DNA from: Halanaerobium sp. MA284_MarDTE_T2
GTDB lineage: Bacteria > Bacillota > Halanaerobiia > Halanaerobiales > Halanaerobiaceae
Reading direction: 5' to 3'
NCBI RefSeq assembly: GCF_003337245.1
Contig: NZ_QPJE01000004.1
Span: 62,001-126,000 of the forward strand
Length of the DNA: 64,000 nt
In this document: piece by piece, positions 18,401-27,134 of the stretch
How positions within the stretch are numbered: position 1 is the first letter of the stretch
Layout of the letters: every line of letters starts with the position of its first letter
Position numbers and translations under genes: made by a program
Notes under the pieces: model-generated
Told to the model about the DNA's origin: nothing
What the model saw: only the letters and a program-made list of their open reading frames with translations
Database searches by the model: none

Positions 18401-19021
18401 CATTTACCTCTCCGCTTACTAGGAGACTGAAAGATAACAAGGTTGCCGAGAGTGAGTGGGATATGGAGATCTAACATTTACCTCTCCGCTTACTAGGAGA
18501 CTGAAAGAGCAAGTATGCTGTCTAATCCGTGCTCTATAACTTCCTAACATTTACCTCTCCGCTTACTAGGAGACTGAAAGGCTGTACATTAATTGCTTCT
18601 CTTGCCATTAATTAATCTAACATTTACCTCTCCGCTTACTAGGAGACTGAAAGTCTCTGGCTAAACTTTCTTTTTGCACAAAATAACCAGTTGCTAACAT
18701 TTACCTCTCCGCTTACTAGGAGACTGAAAGCTTTATCGTCATTTTGGTTACCCCACTTAGATTTGCTAACATTTACCTCTCCGCTTACTAGGAGACTGAA
18801 AGTTCATAACCTTCATTGTTTATTTTAGCTTTTATTGCTAACATTTACCTCTCCGCTTACTAGGAGACTGAAAGTCATATCTTCACCAACATCTTCTTCA
18901 TATAATTTTTCTAACATTTACCTCTCCGCTTACTAGGAGACTGAAAGATATATACAGCAGAGTAATGAGCGAATAGAAAACTTTCTAACATTTACCTCTC
19001 CGCTTACTAGGAGACTGAAAG
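12419..19021 (+). CRISPR. CRISPR array: 90 full repeats of 37 bp, 89 spacers
   Basis: Repeats begin CTAACATTTA and end GACTGAAAG. Counting start positions by eye gives 90 full copies (first 12419-12455, last 18985-19021). Within each repeat TCTCC and GGAGA form a 5-bp stem around an 8-nt loop, and the last 8 nt (ACTGAAAG) would be the crRNA handle. Spacers are 34-41 nt except one of 48 nt (16659-16706). All repeats look identical except the one at 15664-15699, which lacks the loop G. Leader-proximal position next to cas genes and decayed copies at the other end give the + orientation. The near-perfect repeats and complete adaptation genes suggest an active locus. Confidence 0.99.
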
Positions 19022-19061
19022 ATTTACTAGGAGACTGAAAGATTTACTAGGAGACTGAAAG
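19022..19061 (+). repeat. Two tandem 20-bp truncated repeat copies at the array end
   Basis: Immediately after the last full repeat, ATTTACTAGGAGACTGAAAG occurs twice in tandem (19022-19041 and 19042-19061). The last 18 bases of each copy equal the 3' half of the CRISPR repeat, and no spacer lies between them. This marks the trailer end, and looks like slippage or recombination within the terminal repeat. Confidence 0.9.
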
Positions 19062-19156
19062 ATGGGCCTCTGCTGATAATCTCAACATTTCTGTTATGAG
19101 ACAAGAAATATTTCAGTAAGCAGGATATACTTTTCACCAGTAAATATTTAAAAGAA

Positions 19157-19176
19157 CAGGGTATTCTCATACCCTG
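19157..19176 (-). terminator. Hairpin terminator after the insertion-element genes
   Basis: CAGGGTAT and ATACCCTG form an 8-bp stem with a TCTC loop. Read on the minus strand it is followed by TTCTTTT, so it can end minus-strand transcription from 19498-19184. It may also slow readthrough from the array. Confidence 0.55.
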
Positions 19177-19183
19177 AAATTAA

Positions 19184-19498
19184 TTATTGTTCATTATCAA
19201 TTTTTTTATCTAAGTCTTTGAATAAAACATATAATGCTCTGGCAACTGTAATTCCATCAATTGGATTCATAACTGAAGTAAGTTTTTCTCTGTTGTAGGC
19301 TTCATTTTCAGGTTCGATTAGATGACATCCTGCTTCATAATCTGGCATACAGGCAAAAAAGCCCAGTGATGTTTTTCCGAAAATAACAGTAATACTAGAA
19401 AGGCTTTCGACTCTAATCTCAAAATAACTGCCATAATTTTTAAATTCAATTATCCTCCCCAGCCATTTCTGTTTCTGATAATAACAATTAAAAGTCAT
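19184..19498 (-). CDS. Small accessory protein of the insertion element, unknown function
   Basis: A 104-residue frame starting at an ATG at 19498 (MTFNCYYQKQKWLGRIIEFK) behind AGGGAGC. A longer frame upstream overlaps the ATPase remnant and has no ribosome-binding site of its own. The protein looks like a compact beta-rich domain (GSYFEIRVESLSSITVIFG) with a C-terminal helix (GITVARALYVLFKDLDKKI). It follows the transposase/ATPase remnant directly on the same strand, so it is probably the third gene of that element. I do not recognise the family. Confidence 0.55.
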   Translation of the reverse strand: MTFNCYYQKQKWLGRIIEFKNYGSYFEIRVESLSSITVIFGKTSLGFFACMPDYEAGCHLIEPENEAYNREKLTSVMNPIDGITVARALYVLFKDLDKKIDNEQ

Positions 19499-19511
19499 AT
19501 TAAACAGCTCC

Positions 19512-20816
19512 CTAAGTATAGGAGATTTTTTCATTAACTTTTTTGAAAATATCGTCTGTAATAATAGATTTTTTGCTTTTGAAACTCTCAAGTAAAGCAA
19601 CATAACAGGCCTGATTAATCTTTCTTGGAATTCCTGAAGTCATACTGTGAAGCACAGGATAGCATTTTTTATCAATAATTTCATTCTGTATTCCGGCAGC
19701 GTTAAAATGATATTTAACATAATCTTTAGTTTCACTGAGAGAAAGTCCACCACATTCAAGAAATAATGAAACTCTTTGTTTCATGGGGATTGTCATACTT
19801 AGGTTAAGGTTTCTGTTTAAAAGTTGAGGCAGTCCTGCCAGAATTAAAGAAAAATTAGCTCCATCATCATAAAAACTTCTCAGCTCATCAAACATTTCAA
19901 TAGAAAGACTGTGAGCCTCATCAATAATAACACAGTTAAACTTACCCTGAGCATTTTCTTCATGGAAAAAATCAATAATCTGCAACCTAATATCATCAAC
20001 AATATCAATCAATAAATCTCTATTAAATTCTTTAAATGTCTGCCACAGCTCATATAGTTTTCCTTTTTCTGCATAGGAAAGATTTTTAATCTCTAAAGCA
20101 GTAGAAATAATTTCAACAAATTCCTGGCGTTTTAAAGCTTGAACTTTTTCCTCAGCAGCAATATGATCTGTAGTATTAACTTCAGCAGCAGTTTTTTCTT
20201 CAGGATGGTCTCCTGCAGCCTGAAGCTGGACTTTATCTTCCAGTGGGGTATTTAGCTGTTCTTTAAGATAATCCTGATAATTGCTTTTGATATTTTTAAG
20301 ATATTCTCTGCTGATGGTAGAATCAACTGCTGGATCTTCTTCAATGCCGGCCACTGATTTATGTTTTTCTTTTTTAAGATCAATAACTCGGGCTAAACCA
20401 TAATATTTATCCTGATAGTAAACATGCACATTACCCAGATGGAAAGGGTTGTATCTGATTGCTATCTTTTTGTTAACCAGCCTGCCGTCGATGGCATACT
20501 GATTTCCATTAAAGGAGATAACTCCATATTTGCTGACAGTTCTTTCTGCAAAATGCATAAAAGCCTGATCTAGCTGGACTGGAGAAAAATAGCGAAGGCG
20601 GCGGCCTGATTTTAAAGAACTTTCCCACCTTTTAGCTGGAGTAGTGCCCAGAGATGAATGCACTTTATCATTGTATTCTGTTTTTAACCAGGCTGAAAAT
20701 AAATCATTGAGTTCAATAATACTGCTGACTTTGTTGTTTTTTATCTCTGTTAGAAAAGAGCTCTGAACATACTGCCAGAATTTTTCAACTTTCCCTTTTT
20801 TATGTGAAGTATATGA
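19512..20816 (-). pseudogene. Fused remnant: Mu/Tn7-like transposase C-terminus plus AAA ATPase C-terminal half
   Basis: The minus-strand frame is open from 20816. It begins HKKGKVEKFWQYVQSSFLTE, the end of a DDE catalytic core including the final glutamate, continues through the HSSLGTTPAKRWE segment and a Mu-transposase C-terminal barrel (NGNQYAIDGRLVNKKIAIRY), and then passes without a stop into an ATPase from just before Walker B (CVIIDEAHSL) to the C-terminus (GIPRKINQACYVALLESF). The P-loop half of the ATPase and the first two-thirds of the transposase are missing. So one deletion joined the two genes and another truncated the transposase. A TAA codon lies immediately upstream of 20816. 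Neither activity should survive. Confidence 0.75.
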
Positions 20817-20881
20817 TTATGTAAAGTAAATTCTTAAACTGTTGTAACAGCTGTATAGTCTTTAAATTTACTTTACATAAT
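20816..20881. repeat. 66-bp palindromic element with 17-bp perfect inverted repeats
   Basis: ATTATGTAAAGTAAATT (20816-20832) and its exact reverse complement (20865-20881) flank 32 bp that contain a smaller hairpin (CTGTT/AACAG). The left end coincides with the point where the transposase frame breaks, suggesting a miniature inverted-repeat element or paired ends of an insertion sequence left by a deletion. Confidence 0.6.
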
Positions 20882-21070
20882 TTAAGTTGATTTATTGATC
20901 AAATCTTTTCAGTCAGGATAATAAATTTTCATTATACTGCCATTGAGGTTTTTCTTCAGAAAAAACATCAGTCAGCAATTGATAGAAGAAAACGGCTCAA
21001 TCGAAAAAGAAAATCAACAGCTGCATAAAATACCTGGTACAGAAGACAAAAGAAATAATTCACAAAATAC
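20882..21070. other. Intergenic remnant, no intact gene
   Basis: No complete gene is visible between the palindrome and the phn promoter. One short + strand frame near 20975-21070 reads QQLIEENGSIEKENQQLHKI, a coiled-coil-like scrap that could be debris of a transposase subunit. It has no start codon or ribosome-binding site. Confidence 0.4.
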
Positions 21071-21108
21071 TTAACATCTTCTTAACAATTAGTTGCAATT
21101 TTTTAACA
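21071..21108 (+). promoter_or_regulatory. Pho-box-like direct repeats upstream of phnD
   Basis: TTAACA occurs at 21071, 21082 and 21103, with a degenerate TTGCAA at 21093. The spacing is 11, 11 and 10 bp, one helical turn. PhoP sites in Firmicutes are TT(A/T/C)ACA-like hexamers repeated every 11 bp. A TATATT -10 candidate lies at 21143-21148. Control by phosphate limitation would fit the transporter downstream. Confidence 0.6.
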
Positions 21109-21190
21109 ATTCGGAAATAATCCTGTAACTTTGATGTGTCATTATATTAATTGCAATAGGAAAATAAAAATAACCCGGAGGTAATAATTA

Positions 21191-22147
21191 ATGAAAAAAA
21201 TTGGACAAGCTTTTACCGTACTAATTCTTTCGATTTTTCTTTTTAGTGGATTTGTAATGGCAGCCGAGATGGACTTTGGTGATTTAGGAGAAGAATTTGT
21301 TGACTATGATGGAGATTTAGTTGCCGACATACCTGCTGCTGAATCTGAATGGATCAATCCCGATACAATTATTTTTTCGTATACACCTGTAGAAGAGCCT
21401 TCAGTCTATAAGAATGCCTGGTCAGATTTTTTGGACTATTTAGCTGAGGTGACTGGTAAAGAAGTTATGTTTTATGCAGTTGAAAACTATGCTGCTCAGT
21501 TGGAAGCTTTAAGAGCAGGAAGAATTCATATTGCTGGTATCAATACTGGTAGTGTCCCCTTTGCTGTAAATACTGCCGGAGTTGTTCCTTTTGCAATGAT
21601 GGCAGCTGAAGACGGAAGTTTTGGTTATGAGATGGAAATTATTACTCAAAAAGATAGTGAGCTTGAAACTTTGGAAGATTTAGAAGGTAAAACAATTGCT
21701 TTTGTATCTCAAACATCTAACTCTGGTTTCAAAGCACCATCTGCAATTTTAAAATCCGAAATGGGTTATGAAGCTGGTAAAGATTATCAGACAACATTTA
21801 GCGGCCGTCATGATAACTCAATTATGGGAGTTTATAATGGTGACTACGAAGTTGCTGCCATTGCCAATTCTGTAATGCACAGAATGGATGCCAGTGGAGC
21901 AATTGATATGTCAGAAATCAAAACAATTTATAAATCTCAGACATTCCCGACAACTGCTTACTCCTATGTAAATAACCTGCATCCTGGTCTGGCTCAAAAA
22001 ATTAAAAAAGCGTTCTTTACCTTTGACTGGACAGGAACAAGTTTAGCAGCAGAATTTGAAGATGATAAGTTTATTCCAATTGATTATAAGACTTACTGGG
22101 AAGTTATTAGGACTATAGATAGAGCCAATGGAGTGGAATATAAATAG
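21191..22147 (+). CDS. phnD: Phosphonate/phosphite-type ABC transporter substrate-binding protein
   Basis: A 318-residue protein with a clear Sec signal peptide (MKKIGQAFTVLILSIFLFSG, cut near VMAAE) and no lipobox cysteine. The mature part is a PhnD-type binding protein: FSYTPVEEPSVYKNAWSDFL, LRAGRIHIAGINTGSVPFAV, LEDLEGKTIAFVSQTSNSGF and YNGDYEVAAIANSVMHRM are the usual lobe motifs. It would deliver phosphonate, phosphite or phosphate to the PhnC/E complex. The ATG is preceded by CCGGAGG. It is first in the operon behind the Pho-box-like repeats and is separated from phnC by a strong hairpin, which often lets the binding protein be made in excess. Confidence 0.9.
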   Translation: MKKIGQAFTVLILSIFLFSGFVMAAEMDFGDLGEEFVDYDGDLVADIPAAESEWINPDTIIFSYTPVEEPSVYKNAWSDFLDYLAEVTGKEVMFYAVENYAAQLEALRAGRIHIAGINTGSVPFAVNTAGVVPFAMMAAEDGSFGYEMEIITQKDSELETLEDLEGKTIAFVSQTSNSGFKAPSAILKSEMGYEAGKDYQTTFSGRHDNSIMGVYNGDYEVAAIANSVMHRMDASGAIDMSEIKTIYKSQTFPTTAYSYVNNLHPGLAQKIKKAFFTFDWTGTSLAAEFEDDKFIPIDYKTYWEVIRTIDRANGVEYK

Positions 22148-22240
22148 AAATTAACTGAATATAAATTGACATAGTTTTTGTATTATTGCTGGGGTGGCAG
22201 AGGTGGTTAAAAGAGCCGCTTTTGCTTTTAATAAAACAGT

Positions 22241-22277
22241 TACCGGGTACCTGGAAAAAATATTCAGGTACCCGGTA
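22241..22277 (+). repeat. 13-bp perfect inverted repeat between phnD and phnC
   Basis: TACCGGGTACCTG (22241-22253) and CAGGTACCCGGTA (22265-22277) pair around an 11-nt A-rich loop. No T-tract follows, so it is more likely an mRNA-stabilising or processing hairpin than a terminator. It is GC-rich compared with the surroundings, like a REP-type unit. Confidence 0.75.
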
Positions 22278-22299
22278 CCTATATAGAGAGGTGAAAAAA

Positions 22300-23148
22300 T
22301 TGCTTAAAATAAATAATTTGCATAAAGAATATCCAGGAGGAGATTTAGCTCTACAGGGAATTAATCTGGAATTAAAAAAAGGAGAAATTGCAGCAGTGAT
22401 TGGTCCATCAGGAGCGGGGAAATCTACTTTAATTCGCTGTATTAACCGTCTGGTTGAGTCAACAGCAGGAGAAATAATTTTACAGAATCAGGATATTAAT
22501 CATCTTAATAAAAAAGAATTAAAAAATGCCAGAAGAAAAATGGGTATGATTTTTCAGGAATATGCCCTGGTTGAAAGATTAACTGTTATGGAAAATGTTC
22601 TCTCAGGCAGACTGGGGTATTTATCTTTCTGGAGAGCCTGGCTGCGCAAGTTCCCACAAAAAGATATTAATCAGGCTTATCAGATTTTGGATAGGCTGGG
22701 CCTAAAAGATCATGTTTATAAAAGATCAGACCATCTGTCAGGTGGACAGCGACAGCGGGTTGGAATTGCAAGAGCATTGATGCAGAATCCAGATTTACTT
22801 TTAGTTGATGAGCCAACAGCCAGCCTTGATCCCAAAACCGCTCGCCAGATTATGCGTTTAATTACTGAAATGGCCAGGGAAAGAGAGCTTGCTGCTTTAA
22901 TAAATATTCATGATGTACTTTTGGCGAGAGAATATGTAAGTAGAATTATTGGAATGAAAAAAGGAAAGATTGTTTTTGACGGCAGTCCAGCAGATTTAAA
23001 TAAAGATACCTTAACTACAATTTACGGAGAAGAAGACTGGAATAACTTTAAGGATAAAGATCAAGAAAATTTGGCATCTGAAGGAGGTAATGACCTTGCT
23101 GACAGAGAGCAGCGGAAATTACAGCTGGCAGCGTCCACATCTAATTAA
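22300..23148 (+). CDS. phnC: Phosphonate-type ABC transporter ATPase
   Basis: The ATPase has Walker [10 protein letters not shown]-loop [20 protein letters not shown], signature [16 protein letters not shown], Walker [14 protein letters not shown] and a switch histidine in NIHDVLLA, all as in PhnC. The frame is open from 22186, but the natural start is the TTG at 22300 behind AGAGAGGTG, which gives [20 protein letters not shown]. The last 58 bp overlap phnE, whose ribosome-binding site lies inside this gene. The C-terminus carries a short extension after NNFKDKDQ that exists mainly because of this overlap. Confidence 0.93.
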   Translation: MLKINNLHKEYPGGDLALQGINLELKKGEIAAVIGPSGAGKSTLIRCINRLVESTAGEIILQNQDINHLNKKELKNARRKMGMIFQEYALVERLTVMENVLSGRLGYLSFWRAWLRKFPQKDINQAYQILDRLGLKDHVYKRSDHLSGGQRQRVGIARALMQNPDLLLVDEPTASLDPKTARQIMRLITEMARERELAALINIHDVLLAREYVSRIIGMKKGKIVFDGSPADLNKDTLTTIYGEEDWNNFKDKDQENLASEGGNDLADREQRKLQLAASTSN

Positions 23149-23902
23149 GAATAAAAACAAAAGAGCAATAATTTATTTACTTGCTGCGGCTTATATAATA
23201 TTTACTTTTATTTCTCTGAAAATTGATTCCCAGCGAATTATACTTGGTCTGAGCAGAAGCCAAAAATACTTTGCTGATTTTTTAAGACCGGATTTTATCT
23301 CCCGCTGGAATTCGATTGTTGATGGGATTTTAGAAAGTCTGACGATGACTTATGTGGCAACTGTATTTGGTATAATTATTTCAATTCCTTTTGCTTTTGG
23401 AGCAGCAGAGAATATATCTCCAAAGCCGATTTATTACTTATCACGAGCAGTGATAGTTATCTCAAGGAGTTTTCAGGAAGTAGTTATTGCAATTTTTTTT
23501 GTGGTAGTTATTGGTTTTGGTCCAATGGCAGGAGTTTTAACCTTAACTTTCAGCAGTATCGGCTTTCTGTCAAAATTACTGGCAGAAGAAATTGAGGATA
23601 TTGACTGGACTCAGGTGGAAGCGGTTAAAGCCACCGGAGCTTCCTGGCCGCAGCTAATGACTTATGCTATATTGCCTCAAATTTTACCCCGGTTTATTGG
23701 TCTATCGGTTTACAGACTTGATATTAACTTTAGAGCTTCGGCTGTAATCGGTGTTGTTGGTGCTGGCGGAATTGGTACAACTTTAAATGCCGCTTTTGAT
23801 CGCTACGAATTTGATTCTGCTTCCGCTATTTTGATTGTGATGATTGCGATTGTACTTCTAGGAGAATTGTTTTCTTCCTTTATTAGAAAAAAGATTAAAT
23901 AG
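23090..23902 (+). CDS. phnE: Phosphonate-type ABC transporter permease, first copy
   Basis: A 270-residue integral membrane protein with about six predicted membrane segments. The EAA loop [20 protein letters not shown] is the PhnE signature for contact with PhnC, and [20 protein letters not shown] is the conserved C-terminal motif. The ATG at 23090 is preceded by GGAGG inside the end of phnC. A second PhnE follows, so the channel is probably a heterodimer. Confidence 0.92.
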   Translation: MTLLTESSGNYSWQRPHLIKNKNKRAIIYLLAAAYIIFTFISLKIDSQRIILGLSRSQKYFADFLRPDFISRWNSIVDGILESLTMTYVATVFGIIISIPFAFGAAENISPKPIYYLSRAVIVISRSFQEVVIAIFFVVVIGFGPMAGVLTLTFSSIGFLSKLLAEEIEDIDWTQVEAVKATGASWPQLMTYAILPQILPRFIGLSVYRLDINFRASAVIGVVGAGGIGTTLNAAFDRYEFDSASAILIVMIAIVLLGELFSSFIRKKIK

Positions 23903-23930
23903 TGGTTATTAAATGGAAGGGAGTTTTAAA

Positions 23931-24731
23931 ATGTCTAAAAAAGATTATAACTGGCAGCTAAAAAGCACACTTAGAATTTTAAAAGAAATTTTGTTCTGGG
24001 CAGCGGGTATCTGGCTTTTTATTTACTGCTGGAATATTATCTCAGCTCGAACAATCTGGCCCTTTGTTTATGATGGGGCTGAACAGGGCTCAAAATTACT
24101 AATGAGGATGTTTCCTCCAAACTGGCCTTATTTTATAGATCTTTTAAGACCAATCTGGGATACAATAACTATTGCCACATTAGGAACATTGGCTGCTATA
24201 TTACTTTCCCTATTTGTAGCTTTTTTGGCTGCAGAAAATACTTCACCCCATCCACTTTTAAGACAGCTGGCTCTTCTGATAATTGTAACTTCCCGCTCGG
24301 TAAGTTCTTTAATCTGGGCGATAATTTTAGTGATTATTCTGGGACCAGGAGTGCTGGCCGGAATAATTGCAATTTCTTTAAGATCAGTGGGATTTGTCTC
24401 CAAACTCCTTTATGAGAGTATAGAAGAAATTGATAGAGAACAGGTAGAAGCAGTTGAAGCTACTGGAGCCTCTAAATTTTCCGCTTTAATTTACTCTGTT
24501 GTGCCCCAGGTTTTTCCTTCATTTGTAGGGACAGCTGTATATAGATGGGATATTAATATTCGCGAATCAACAGTTGTTGGTTTAGTAGGAGCTGGTGGAA
24601 TTGGGCTTCAGTTAAATGAGGCAATTTTGGGGCTTAAATGGCCTGATGCAATTATAATTTTTATGATGATTTTATCATTAGTATTATTTTCGGAATTATT
24701 TTCAGCTAAAATTAGAAAAACTCTTATTTAG
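23931..24731 (+). CDS. phnE: Phosphonate-type ABC transporter permease, second copy
   Basis: A paralogue of the preceding permease, with EEIDREQVEAVEATGASKFS in the EAA loop and VYRWDINIRESTVVGLVGAG near the end. The frame opens at 23913, but the ATG at 23931 has GGAAGGGAG at a better distance, giving MSKKDYNWQLKS as N-terminus. It is the last gene of the operon; remnants of an insertion sequence follow within 100 bp. Confidence 0.92.
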   Translation: MSKKDYNWQLKSTLRILKEILFWAAGIWLFIYCWNIISARTIWPFVYDGAEQGSKLLMRMFPPNWPYFIDLLRPIWDTITIATLGTLAAILLSLFVAFLAAENTSPHPLLRQLALLIIVTSRSVSSLIWAIILVIILGPGVLAGIIAISLRSVGFVSKLLYESIEEIDREQVEAVEATGASKFSALIYSVVPQVFPSFVGTAVYRWDINIRESTVVGLVGAGGIGLQLNEAILGLKWPDAIIIFMMILSLVLFSELFSAKIRKTLI

Positions 24732-24819
24732 TGCACTATCGTTTGTAAAACCAATTTTTGGATGGGTGACCGGCAGCCAGAAATTGGAGAAGGAAGAATA
24801 ACCAGAAAGGGAGATAATT

Positions 24820-25105
24820 ATGAGTAAAAATACTAAACGCTCACCTGAAGAAAAGATGAAAATTGTTCTTGAAGGTCTTTAAAATGATAATATCTCTGAG
24901 ATCTGCCGCAAACATGGTATTTATGAGAGTCAGTTTTATCAGTGAAAAAAAGACTTATTGGTTCTGTCAGTAAAGTCTTTAGAAACAAAAAGAAAAAAGA
25001 TCCTGAAAAAGAGAAACTTAAAGTGGAAGAGAAATTTATGATTTTTATGAGAAATATTATGATAAAGAAAAAGATGTGGATTATCTTGATCTGATAAATT
25101 TAAAT
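24820..25105 (+). pseudogene. Decayed IS3-type transposase OrfA fragment
   Basis: From the ATG at 24820 (with AAAGGGAG upstream) the frame reads KRSPEEKMKIVLEGL, stop, NDNISEICRKHGIYESQFYQ, stop, KKRL. This is the HTH start of an IS3-family OrfA in which AAA became TAA and TGG became TGA. The remaining sequence is lysine-rich and interrupted. Upstream, CCAATTTTTGG and CCAGAAATTGG (about 24751-24787) form an imperfect inverted repeat that may be part of the element. No intact transposase is present between phnE and 25236. Confidence 0.65.
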
Positions 25106-25235
25106 TAACGAATAAATTTAGATTAGCGTAAAAAAATTACTTTTCATTTAGAATAATATCTGATATTCTTAAATAAATCCATTATCAACATTAGAAGTGC
25201 TGGTAGTGGATTTTCTTTCTACAGGAGGTTACTTA

Positions 25236-27134
25236 ATGAAAAAAATAGATAAATTAAGTAAAAAAGAAAAATACTTTGCCATAATATTATTTGCAGGATT
25301 TCTTTTAAAATACAATTACCTCCTGCTTCGTATCTTTTATGTACCATCAATAACAGGAATTGTACTCAGAAATATCCTGTTTGCACTGCTTTTTGTAAAA
25401 TTTTTACTGCCTCTTATCCACAGCAGAGAAGGCAGATTAAAATTATTCTTTTTCTCTTTTATCTTTACAGTTCTATTTATGTCCAATTACTGGTATAATC
25501 GCTATTTTGGTAATTATCTCAGTTTTTTTGATATTGTTTTTGGAGAAAGAACAGGTTCATTTTCTATGGTAGAGGTTCTAATAAAGCAGATAATTAAAAT
25601 TTATGATCTTTTCTTTATACTTGATATTATCCTTTTGTTTGTCCTTTTATTTATGGCTGTACCGATAGAAAAAACTATTAAAAACCATAAAATTTTTAGT
25701 GAAATTAATCTGGATTTCAGCAGTATGATGATTAGTGGTTTTTTGGTGGTGGTGCTTCTTTTTTCTCAAATATTTTTAACCAATATAATTTTAGGAGGTA
25801 ATAATCCGGTTGGACTTTACAGAAAAGGAACATCAGAATTTGTAAATGTTTATGGAATACTGCCGTTATATCTTTTTGAAAGCTCCAAATTTTTAAATAT
25901 TGATAAAATAAAACAAAAAAAAGTAAAACCCACCTCTGATATCCCTTATTATAAAAAGCAGAAACAGCTGAGTGATGTGGATCTAATAGATAAAAATTCC
26001 AACATAATTTTTATACAGGTAGAATCACTGGATGAAAAAATGATTGGTTATACTCACAATGGAAAGGAAATAACTCCATTCTTGAACAGCCTAAAAGAAA
26101 AAAATATGTACTTTGAAAATTTTTATGCTCAAAAGGTTAATGGAAGTTTTGATGCTGATCTATCTGTTTTAACCTCTCTTTATCCTGTAAATAAAAGTTA
26201 TGTTTTTAAAGAAATCGACATGGCAAATTTTTCATCTCTTCCTAAAATGTTAAAAAACAGGGGATACAGCACACTGGCATTTCATGGTAATGTCAAAACA
26301 TTTTTTAATAGAAGTGAAGCTTACCCGGATTTAGGATTTGATGTTTTTTACAGTGAAGAAGATTTTGATAAAAATAATTCACTTCAGGATGGGGATGACA
26401 AAACACTTGGTATAAATGATTATGATTTTTTTGATCAGTCTGTAGATTATCTTGCAGAAGCTGAAAAACCATTTTTTGCATATTTTATCACATTAACAAG
26501 TCATACACCTTTTAATTTTTATCCTGAGGCAATGGTAAGGGATAAGTTTTCGGATATAGATAATATTTTTGTTAGAGATTATTTTCGTTCTGTAAATTTT
26601 GTTGATAAATCCCTACAAATGTTCTTTAAAAAATTAGAAAAAAATGATTTAATGGAAAACACAGTGGTTGTAATTTATGCTGATCATGAATCAGAAATTG
26701 ACACATCAGAATATTATTCTGGGATAGATTTAGAAACAATTAGAAACATTAAAGCTCCCTATCACATCCCTCTTTTTATAATACATGATGATATTGGGGC
26801 TGAACTGTCATCCAAATATGGTACAACAACAGATATTGCTCCCACAGTACTTGATATAATGGGGTGGGATACTTTGCCCCAGCAGTTTGTAGGTTCTTCA
26901 CTGCTGCTGGAACAGGAAAAACCGCTGCTTTTTTTACATGAAAATCCTCAAGTTTTGTATAAAGAACAGTTATTTGTAAAAAAGCAGAATGAATTTTTAA
27001 AGATTGGTTATCTTGAGGGAAGGGAAAATTCAGTGCAGCTTAAAGAAGAACAGACCGAAAATATTGCTGAGATCATTGAATTTATGCGGAAAATATTTTT
27101 GACAACAGAAACAGTAATTCCTGGAGGTGAATAA
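25236..27134 (+). CDS. LTA synthase / MdoB-family phosphoglycerol transferase
   Basis: A 632-residue protein with about five N-terminal membrane segments (to about residue 190) and a large extracytoplasmic sulfatase-fold domain. Motifs: NIIFIQVESLDEKMIG (first metal ligand, E), FYAQKVNGSFDADLSVLTSLYP (nucleophile region), LAFHGNVKTFFNR and VVIYADHESE (metal-binding D-H). In LtaS the nucleophile is Thr; here the aligned residue appears to be Ser in NGSFDAD. Such enzymes move phosphoglycerol from phosphatidylglycerol to a glycolipid, glucan or teichoic-acid chain. The start at 25236 has AGGAGG. The next gene, a GDPD, overlaps the stop and may turn over the product. Confidence 0.85.
   Translation: MKKIDKLSKKEKYFAIILFAGFLLKYNYLLLRIFYVPSITGIVLRNILFALLFVKFLLPLIHSREGRLKLFFFSFIFTVLFMSNYWYNRYFGNYLSFFDIVFGERTGSFSMVEVLIKQIIKIYDLFFILDIILLFVLLFMAVPIEKTIKNHKIFSEINLDFSSMMISGFLVVVLLFSQIFLTNIILGGNNPVGLYRKGTSEFVNVYGILPLYLFESSKFLNIDKIKQKKVKPTSDIPYYKKQKQLSDVDLIDKNSNIIFIQVESLDEKMIGYTHNGKEITPFLNSLKEKNMYFENFYAQKVNGSFDADLSVLTSLYPVNKSYVFKEIDMANFSSLPKMLKNRGYSTLAFHGNVKTFFNRSEAYPDLGFDVFYSEEDFDKNNSLQDGDDKTLGINDYDFFDQSVDYLAEAEKPFFAYFITLTSHTPFNFYPEAMVRDKFSDIDNIFVRDYFRSVNFVDKSLQMFFKKLEKNDLMENTVVVIYADHESEIDTSEYYSGIDLETIRNIKAPYHIPLFIIHDDIGAELSSKYGTTTDIAPTVLDIMGWDTLPQQFVGSSLLLEQEKPLLFLHENPQVLYKEQLFVKKQNEFLKIGYLEGRENSVQLKEEQTENIAEIIEFMRKIFLTTETVIPGGE

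Noticed and set aside
19512-20816. Possibility that the transposon remnant plus Cascade is a CRISPR-associated transposon
   Set aside because: The locus has intact cas3, cas1 and cas2, there is no TniQ, and the transposase and ATPase are fused remnants, so CAST is not supported.
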